Assembly: GCA_002682825.1 (NCBI GenBank)
Contig: NOKP01000012.1
Location: 186,001 to 250,000, forward strand
Length of the DNA: 64,000 nucleotides
Origin: Neonectria sp. B-13
Lineage: Eukaryota > Ascomycota > Sordariomycetes > Hypocreales > Nectriaceae
Direction: 5' to 3'
The position numbers and the translations under genes are program-made. The notes below the pieces were generated by a model, which was given only the letters and a program-made list of their open reading frames with translations, was not told where the DNA came from and made no database searches. The first letter of the stretch is position 1, and each line of letters begins with the position of its first letter. Shown here piece after piece: positions 57,106-64,000 of the stretch.

Positions 57106-57951
57106 ATGACGCTCACTTTGCCAATTTCCCGCCTTCCACTAGAGCTGCATCACCTCATTATCGACTTCCTCGCCTTCCCCGACACAGCTCACCTTCGGGC
57201 AACCTGCCGCTTCTTCGCATCCCTCATACCCACTCAATCTTCAAACTATGTCGACCTTATAGCCGCCGAGGACTCGGTCTGGGCAGTGAGCCGGCGCCGT
57301 CTCACCTGCGTGTACTGCGCACGCATGCGCTGTGCATCTGCCTTTACCGAGAAGCAAAAAGCCGACAAACCAGAATATCGCTCGTGCTACGACTGCCAGC
57401 AACTAGATCTAGATCCTGGCGACAAGGATTTTACTCAGTGGTCCTGGAGCGTGCCGAAAAATTACCACCGGACCCGGCTCACGGATGAGCACAGGAAGCT
57501 CGAAGTAGATCAGATCGAGACGGCGATCTGCCAATGGTGTCACAACCACTTCAACCGATGGGGGAAGCAAAATGCCGGCCGAGGCGTCTGCAGCGGGTGC
57601 TTCCACGACAATCCATTTGAACTAGCCATCTGGGAGAACCACCGGCTGCGCAACGATATGAAGAGGATGAAGACGGACGTCCTGCCGAGTCTGGGTGGTC
57701 ATGATGTTGAAGAGTGGGATGACATTATCGACGAGGTGGCGTTTGACTGGTGGCGATACAACGAATGGATCGAACCCCCCTACGTGATTCCGATCTGGAG
57801 AGGGGGAGAAAGAGGAGTCACCGTCAGGAAACGGGAACAGGCTGAGGATTTATGCTTCTTATTCACGTTGGATCCAATACCTTACGACATGCCTCTGGCT
57901 GTGGCAAACGTTCTTGCCTCGGAGGGAATTAATATTAATATTCAGCCTTAA
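57106..57951 (+). CDS. F-box protein with two Cys-rich (zinc-ribbon-like) segments
   Basis: Intronless, 281 residues. The N-terminal F-box is ISRLPLELHHLIIDFLAFPD followed by LRATCRFFASLIP, which should bind Skp1 in an SCF ubiquitin ligase. Two Cys clusters follow: CVYCARMRC with a later CYDCQQ, and CQWCHNHF with a later CSGCF, each able to bind zinc as a pair of CxxC knuckles. A Trp-rich acidic region (DVEEWDDIIDEVAFDWWRYNEW, cited in part) lies after residue 200. The substrate-recognition part is not a known LRR, WD or Kelch repeat. Similar F-box/Cys proteins are common and expanded in filamentous ascomycetes. Confidence 0.8.
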   Translation: MTLTLPISRLPLELHHLIIDFLAFPDTAHLRATCRFFASLIPTQSSNYVDLIAAEDSVWAVSRRRLTCVYCARMRCASAFTEKQKADKPEYRSCYDCQQLDLDPGDKDFTQWSWSVPKNYHRTRLTDEHRKLEVDQIETAICQWCHNHFNRWGKQNAGRGVCSGCFHDNPFELAIWENHRLRNDMKRMKTDVLPSLGGHDVEEWDDIIDEVAFDWWRYNEWIEPPYVIPIWRGGERGVTVRKREQAEDLCFLFTLDPIPYDMPLAVANVLASEGININIQP

Positions 57952-58109
57952 TGAGAAGGCAAGAGTCAGAAGAGAAAGGCAAGATTAGAATCTCACTAGA
58001 TACTCAAATATCCCTTCGGTTTGAGGTGTCTCTAAGAAGTTATCCATTCCGTCCATCTATATGTCTATGGTCCAGATCAACGCATACCTAGCATAGGCTG
58101 TGCCCGGTA
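57952..58109. other. Short spacer
   Basis: 3' flank of the F-box gene; nothing was recognised. Confidence 0.4.
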
Positions 58110-58460
58110 GTTTGACTCGTGGTTGTGAGTATAGTCGATCGATCAATGATAGCGACAAGATGAAGGATAAGGCGAAAGAGGAGACGAACATAAGCCAGAC
58201 CCATCAAAACTGAAGTGAAGCATCATCAGTGACACGGTCAGCATGAATCAGGTGTAAAGACCTACCTTCTGCAACACTGACTTTCCTCTTCCTCCATAAC
58301 CGCGCGTATCCGCAGAGAAAGAGACACGACTACCATGCAAGTGTCTTCAAAATTCAAGAAAGGCCATTCAGTTCGGAGGATTGTCGAGGTTCGGGGTGAT
58401 GCCGTCCAGCGGCGGGAGGGCTGGAGCAGCTAGCAGCTCAGCGAGTGCTTTGGACGACAT
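58110..58460 (-). pseudogene. Remnant of a rhodopsin-domain fungal integral membrane protein
   Basis: The minus strand opens with ATG at 58460 and reads MSSKALAELLAAPALPP, then DGITPNLDNPPN, the N-terminal signature of the fungal rhodopsin-domain membrane-protein family. It then meets TGA. Dropping one missing C restores the expected NPPNLNGL, and shifting frame again recovers a membrane segment (DTCMVVVSLSLRIRAV) and then LAYVRLLFRLILHLVAI. At least two frame changes and the absence of the other spans show a decayed 5' fragment. Downstream sequence toward 58110 carries no more family motifs. Confidence 0.6.
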
Positions 58461-59837
58461 TGCGTAGGTGAAGAGAAACGCAAACACCTTACTAGTATAC
58501 CAGAAGCATTTCAAGTCCATTAGCTACTGAGGCGTGTCATAGGCGTAACCGCGTACAAAGTGAAGGATGAATGGTATGAAGAAAAAAGATAACAAATTGT
58601 TCATAACAAGCAAATGAACCCTCCAAGGACCATTATTAAGCAACACAGACAGATACCACCACCCGTCAAATAACTCAGTTAGTCTAGTCTTCTTGTTCTG
58701 GCCTTCAACGCACGTGAAAGTGTTGACTAAGGCTATAAACAGAAGTCTCGACATCATGATGATCTGCATCACCCCTTTCCGCCCCAGAAACCGGAACCGA
58801 TATGTGATGGGAAACAAAGCCGGTGGCTCGAACCAAAGGCTCCAGTTGCCGGCATTCCGAAATGAGCTGGGGGATTGCGTCGCCGACACAAAGTACAGAA
58901 AGTACAAAAGGGGACTTCGTCTAGATTCGAGCTCGAAAGCAGAGAACCCTTTTGTCGTGCCCACCAACCTAACTCGAGTCAAACGAGTAATGTCCACTGG
59001 AAAGCCCTTTGGGTAGCAACGACAGTTCAAGAAGCCGCGATGGCGCCCGGGATACGAGTACTGGGGACGCAGTATTCCTACAGATCAACAGTCTCGAAGG
59101 ATGCTGTCGTCGGATTGCCCCGAGCTCTACAATCTACAGACGTCGCGTCCTATGCCTTCTTGCGCGCCGTTTCATACTAACGCTGTGGGCTGGTGGGACC
59201 GTTGCAACGGTTACGGCAGAAGTGGGATGCGAGCGCTAACACAAACGATCTGCATAGTCGGGACTGCTCCCCAGGGAAGATACTTGTCTTCAGCTGTATC
59301 TTGTGTCAACCGCCGTGGAGGCGATGATAATAGCAAATGCAATCATGAGATGTTCAGCCCTGGCTGCATAGTCCCGGGAGCCTAGAAGCACTTCGAAACG
59401 AGACCGTCGGCGACAATCAACTAGCTACGCGAACAAGAGTCGAGAAACAAACTTATTACTCGTGTAGTTCAAGATCTGTCGGCCGCGTTCAACGTCCCCG
59501 GTCACCATAGACCCTGGTTAGCTTTTTAGAGCGCTTTTAAACAAGGCTGAAAGTTCGATGTTATATCCTCACGGATAATGCCTCTCAAATGCCAGATCAT
59601 TTCCCCTTGCGGCGTGACGCTTTGCAAGGACAGGGCTGCCTCCACGATATGCAAGGGACCGGCTGCAGATGTGGGCAACGGCATTTCTATGCCGAGCTCG
59701 GCTGCCCAATTGCGTCTGCTTCACATATGTATACCCCTCCTTACTCTGCATGCCCCTGCAGTGCAGATCTGAGAAGCCTTGTTTGCTCAGCTTCTTGCAC
59801 CGTAGTATTATCCTGACACCACCAAACTCTCCTAAGC
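58461..59837. other. 1.4 kb spacer with unassigned frames
   Basis: The longest frame (minus 59030-58524, 168 codons) has hydrophobic segments but no recognised domain or codon pattern, and I did not call it. The rest holds only short frames. Confidence 0.35.
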
Positions 59838-60828
59838 ATGACTACTAGTAAGCTCCCAGCGTGGTAGCGAGCCCATCGTCGTCTCCCGTACACTGTCACC
59901 GAAGAGTAGACTTCAACACTCTCTCGTTGTTGGATGAGCATCCTCCAGCGGCTGACCTGCAGGGCATGCTGGCTCAGCAGTCCCTGCCCACCATAGCTCC
60001 GGGGACAGTGGATGCCGCGTCCATTGCCGGCAAAGAGGCGACCAAGCACTTCATCGCCGTGCTGGACGTTATCAACGCAGCTCTCGCTGCCAGCGATGTT
60101 GATGCGTTGAAGACGAATACGTCTGCCATAGATTCGGCCTGGGCGCGTATGACTTTGGCTTCGAGGCGGCTGACCGGCTCTTCCTCACACCACCAACCTA
60201 CGTGGTGGACAGCCAATTGGGCCGAGATCTCTTTGCCATGTTTGCATCAAAAGAGCCAGACCGCTACACAGCGCTAGCCGTGGCAGGCTTCCCGTCGTCG
60301 ACAGTACTAATCCCGATTCCGTCTTGATGCATAACCTGCTCGAGAGCCGGAGGACACTACATTGACGTGGGCGGCACCATCCTGATCGTGGATGGCAAGG
60401 TCGGCATCAAGGCTGGAGCCAAGCCTGTCGCTTATACGGCAACAGGGCTGTGGTTCTCTGATGGCACCACCGCCTACCCAGATGCCATCGTGTGGTGCAT
60501 CGGATTCGCGGACAAGAACGCCCGTGACACTGTTGCGAATACCCTTAAAGGTGAAGTTTCGAAGCACGGAGATGCTGATGACAAGAATCTGCTGGGTCTT
60601 CAGGACATTGCAGCTCGCATCGACTCCACATGGGGCGTCGAAGCCGAGGGTGAGATCCGCGGCAGGTGGAAACGTCACTCTCATCTCGATAGCTACTGGG
60701 TCATGGGCGGATACATACAGCAGTGCCAATGGCATTCACGCACGCTGGCTTTGCAGATCAAGGCGGCTCTGGAGGGTGTCTTGCCACCGGCCTATCTCGA
60801 TAGTGCTACGAGAACCAATTGGCAGTGA
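59838..60828 (+). pseudogene. Flavin-containing monooxygenase pseudogene with central deletion
   Basis: The left part encodes a normal family N-terminus (FNTLSLLDEH, DVINAALAASDVDALK). It is then joined out of frame to the C-terminal third: from 60127 the frame reads FGLGAYDFGFEAADRLFLTP, about 60292 one base is missing (AGFP to VVDSTNPDS), about 60343 two bases are missing (HNLLE to GGHYIDVGG), and from 60367 it runs to TGA with KVGIKAG, AIVWCIGFAD, EGEIRG, HSHLDSYWVMGGY and WHSRTLALQIKAALEG. The FAD and NADP Rossmann regions with their GxGxxG motifs are absent, about 300 or more residues by family length. It cannot make a working enzyme. It converges on the methyltransferase gene 40 bases away. 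Confidence 0.75.
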
Positions 60829-60868
60829 GGTTTTAACAGATGGTTCTGTTGATAGTAAATAAGCTAGT

Positions 60869-62420
60869 TTATTCAGAAGACTTCCCAGGCTTCCGTCCAT
60901 ATACCATGTGCCTAGACAAAGAGTTAGCAAAGAACAACCACACACTGCCCCCAGTCGCACATACATGTCACTGTTGGTCAAGTTCCTGGGGTTCCGAATG
61001 GCAGACCGCATCTTCGCGACCAGAACTTGCACCTCCTCGAGGGTCCAGCCCAGGACCTGGCCGATAGGGTAAAGGGCGAAGCCATCCAAGCTCAGATCCA
61101 TGTACAAGCCCACGTACTGGCCCTGCTGCTTGAGCTTTCTGTCTTTCGGCCAAGGGCTGTGCGGAACGGTGATGACTTTCTTGACAATGTCCACAAAGCC
61201 CGCGTCGCGGGCTGACTGTTCCATGATTCCATCGGTAACCCTAAATGTTCGTCCAAACTTGTCGCCGGCGTCGTAGAATAGTTGGGCCCACTGCTTGAAG
61301 GTTCTGGCAAAGTCAGCCTTTGGATCCCTAAAAGATGCGGTGATGCCCGTATCTGCTGCAAGCTAAGGTGGAAACTCGCAACTTACTCATTCTCCGCCTT
61401 GCATTCAGGATTGTCACAGCGGAGGTGAATATCCGGCTCGATGTGCTGGAACCAACCGCCCGGCTTGAGGAACTCGAACATTTGCCTGTACAGTTTTGGC
61501 CAGTCGTCAATCGCGCCGTGCATATAACGAACATGAATGAAGTCGAATGACGCGGGCTCGAATGTCCAGTCCAGCTGTGCATCGTCGATTTGAAAGTTCA
61601 AGTTTGGAGGCACCCAAGCAGGTTGTGTCGGAGAGATATCCGTGCCAATGACCTCGGCAGAAGGAAACTCATCCGCCATGTCGCTACTTTCGTTAGAAGG
61701 TAACCAAGATAGATGTGTGAGCATAAATACTGACATGGCCCAGATACCCGTTCCAGTTCCTACATCTAGGATGCGCTACCTCGCGATTAGCACAAGTCAC
61801 TGTGCAGAAAACAGACAGTCTCACCTGAGGATTGTCTCCTATGGGAGCAGCGTACAGGTTGTCATCGAGCATCATGGTGAGCCATTGGTGTCTGTAAATA
61901 CACATCAGCACCAATGCACAGTTCCAAGCCAGGGGTGATTGGGATATGTGACTTACCCTACGTCAAAGGCCTCGATGTGCTTGTCATCGTTAGGGGCCCT
62001 AGAATGAAGTTAGCTTCTGGCGTGGCGCACTAAAAGGGCATAGTGCTTACCAATACTCCGTCGTCTTGGATGATTGAAATGTTCTGCCCTGGATGTTGCG
62101 ATACTCGAAAATGCTCGATGTGACTGATGCAGTCGACTCATGAACACTACAAAGCGACAATCAGTGATTTGGCCAAGTGGCTCTCAGGATAAAACTTGCC
62201 TTTCCGAGTCAACCGCCGAATCGGTGTCATTTACGTTGACAAGTTCGGGGTCCTGTCACTAGTTAGTCCAATGTGCGGCAATTACAGACCACACGACACT
62301 CATGGGGAGCGCGTGAAATCTGCTCATCTCGCACGAGGTCTACGCAAAAACAATACTCACAGCTTCGATACGCGGTGCTGCTTCAGGCGGAGAAGATGCT
62401 GCTTCAGGCGGAGAAGACAT
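60869..62420 (-). CDS. LaeA-type SAM methyltransferase
   Basis: Nine exons (62420-62361, 62252-62200, 62146-62051, 61998-61957, 61891-61825, 61775-61735, 61686-61387, 61327-60965, 60911-60869) give 354 residues, all in phase. Family markers in order are IQGRTFQS, TTEYWAPND, HIEAFDVGHQW, motif I RILDVGTGTGIWAI, ADEFPSAEVIGTDISPTQP, DFIHVRYMHGAI, LKPGGWFQHIE, KQWAQLFYDAGDKFGRTFRV and a final MVYGRKP. This is the large Methyltransf_23/LaeA-like family, whose members include the global regulator LaeA and many small-molecule methyltransferases. Intron 2 has a GC donor (GCAAGT at 62199). The 20-residue first exon is a duplicated SSPPEAA unit, a low-complexity N-terminus. Substrate unknown; cytosol or nucleus. 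Confidence 0.9.
62377..62418. repeat. Tandem 21-base duplication in first exon of the methyltransferase
   Basis: The units 62377-62397 and 62398-62418 differ only at their last base and encode the repeated SSPPEAA. Replication slippage is the likely origin. Confidence 0.8.
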
Positions 62421-63006
62421 GGTGGCAGGCGACAGGGAGCACCCTGGAATATTTTGATGCAGAGGAATGCTGGTTTTTGCGTTGACGACCCCTTTGGAAC
62501 TTTATACCACCCTAGAGCGGATGCACGTGTGACGACCGAGACGGTGAAGACCCCTCAACTTGGCGGTACATAGTACGTCGCTTGCTTTCATGGTCCAATC
62601 CTGGGCTGATTTGAGCTTCGCGTATGCACAACCCCTGCCACTTACACTCGGCACTCTTTGTGCCATCACGCATCCGGACTATTCTAGGTTTATCCGCGTA
62701 CCACGGCATACAAGCTTATCTAACCCCGCACTCCAAGCAGTTCCTGTCGCTTATGTTAATACTATATAACTACAACGATATCCTCACCTACTTCTGTAAT
62801 GGTTGCAAGGACCAACCACTTGAGACTTCCTGAGTTTGCCAAACGCCTAGACCGAGTGCTGAAGACCCTTCCTAAAAGTATAGACCGATGAAATATTAGG
62901 TGGGAAAGGGCCAAGAGGAAGAAACAAAAGAGTTCACACTTATGCGTAGGTAGCCCACCTGAATTGTTAGGTGCCATTTCAGAGTCTGTAGTAGACACTG
63001 CATTCA
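62421..63006. other. Intergenic spacer
   Basis: Promoter side of the methyltransferase and 3' side of the next gene. Short frames only. Confidence 0.4.
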
Positions 63007-63880
63007 TCATGCCAGGCGTATATATCTCTCCCTAGGCGTTGCTACCTCCCATGCCTTGACATGAATCGTAGCTACCGTACATCGATGCTCTAACCCGTCT
63101 GGCTTCTCGATATCCATGTCCACAACTAGTACGTTTACAAGGCCACTACCTAGCCCGACGGTTGAGAATGCCTCACTGTCAAACAGTTTTATCTCTCCTT
63201 CTACTCGGCTTGGTCCCTCGCGAGGAAAGTGTGTATCTCCGTATACCGAGATGCCCACCATGTTGATCTTGCTCTCGGTCTCAGAATTGAGGCCAAGCCC
63301 AACATAGCCATATCCAGCTTGTTCCCACCACAGTCCGCAATGCTTCCCGTGGCTATCGTAGATCCTGCGAACTGCCTGTGGGCCCTGACTGTGGAAATGA
63401 GACTGCTCGGTGAGATACTCCTTCTCAGCTCCTATTTTTAACGATCGAGCGGGGGTAGTGAGGGCCCTGAAGCTCAGAGTGTTGGCCTCGAGTGGAGGAT
63501 CCCATGGTTCAAGCTACTGCGGAGGCGCAACTACCCAGGAGGTACCACGCGATGGATCTGGTAGAACCTTCACTGTTGTGGTCCTTTTTCGCCGGATGTT
63601 ATTATTTCTGACGCGTTCTTTGTGTCTCTGCTCTCGCCACCGCCACCTCCAGTTACCGCGGGCTGGGTGTAAGTGTCTGGAGCCTCCTCGCTTGATGAAT
63701 CTGTACCTTTTTCCTGGGACCGCGCTGATGCATCGGACTTGGTCGCTTCTTCCTCAAGAGATTTTCCGTCCTCGCCAATGTCCCTTTCCCCTGACTTGGT
63801 GCCTTGACGATCGTCTTCCCCCCGTCCAGAAGGTACAAGTGGCGGGGACGGGCGACTTGCAGCCCCCCCTAGTAGTGAAG
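63007..63880 (-). pseudogene. 3' part of unrecognised conserved-looking gene, interrupted by TAG
   Basis: From 63513 to the stop at 63007-63009 there is a 168-residue coding-quality frame (LEPWDPPLEANTLSFRAL, GPQAVRRIYDSHGKHCG, ISVYGDTHFPREGPSR, VVDMDIEKPDGLEHRC, ATPRERYIRLA). It has no start of its own. Upstream the same frame continues (VLPDPSRGTSWVVAPPQ) and is cut by a single TAG at 63514-63516, directly after a CAG, where a Q-to-stop change is the easy explanation. An acidic, Ser/Glu-rich frame beginning with ATG at 63884 lies in another phase and could be an earlier exon, but no phase-correct splice was found. I do not know the family. It could be a live gene with an unrecognised intron. 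Confidence 0.5.
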
Positions 63881-64000
63881 TCATACATGCGTAACGCCCA
63901 AAATTATACTTCCCGTCATGTGACGGAGCCTATTGGACATCTCCGGTCGCTGTACCACCTATAACCCTTCCCCCGCGGCAGCTTCAGATGACCTTTGGAA

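Noticed and set aside
58524..59030. 168-codon minus-strand frame with hydrophobic stretches
   Set aside because: No family pattern, and codon usage and composition look like non-coding DNA. Not called.

Overview
The window looks like nuclear DNA of a filamentous ascomycete. Its genes have many short introns of about 45-90 bases with GTAAGT-like donors and CTAAC/CTGAC-like branch sites. There are fungal-only families (Zn2Cys6 regulators, bZIP-DUF3425, cutinase, PL3 pectate lyase, DUF3632, LaeA-type methyltransferase), no operons, and long gene-poor gaps. The enzyme set suits a plant-associated Sordariomycete, possibly near Fusarium or other Nectriaceae; that placement is an inference from gene content, not from a marker gene. 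I rebuilt exon structures by hand from splice consensus and reading phase, and every multi-exon model listed with exon coordinates keeps phase across all its introns.

Left part (1-10 kb): two serine beta-lactamase-like genes on the minus strand, both carrying in-frame stop codons, bracket a CmcJ/NvfI-type (GA4 desaturase-like) oxygenase, a small Pro-Trp-rich protein, an aldo-keto reductase and a multi-pass membrane protein. A divergent protein-kinase-like gene follows. This block looks like a decaying or rearranging accessory-metabolism locus. From 10 to 11.9 kb there is no firm gene, only a weak spliced candidate.

Middle-left (11.9-37 kb): a class I methyltransferase; a Zn2Cys6 regulator followed by a bZIP-DUF3425 regulator; a GH16 glycosidase; a hyaluronan/chitin synthase-like GT2; a PL3 pectate lyase; a conserved membrane protein; a chitin-deacetylase-like protein that has lost its metal ligands; a Dal5-type MFS permease; and a cutinase. 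These are separated by 1-3.4 kb spacers that hold hairpins and transposon-like fragments.

Middle-right (38.5-56 kb): a DUF3632 protein, an MFS sugar transporter, an AtuA(DUF1446)-DUF4387 fusion, a Zn2Cys6 regulator, a GH78 alpha-L-rhamnosidase, a secreted GH79 beta-glucuronidase-like enzyme and a second MFS sugar porter with paired CreA-type sites. The GH78, GH79, transporter and regulator group could form a small catabolic cluster for rhamnosyl-glucuronosyl glycans or glycosides.

Right part (57-64 kb): an F-box/Cys-rich protein, a wrecked rhodopsin-domain membrane protein, a flavin monooxygenase pseudogene with its cofactor domains deleted, an intact nine-exon LaeA-type methyltransferase, and the 3' part of an unrecognised conserved-looking gene with an in-frame TAG. 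No rRNA, tRNA or CRISPR array was seen.
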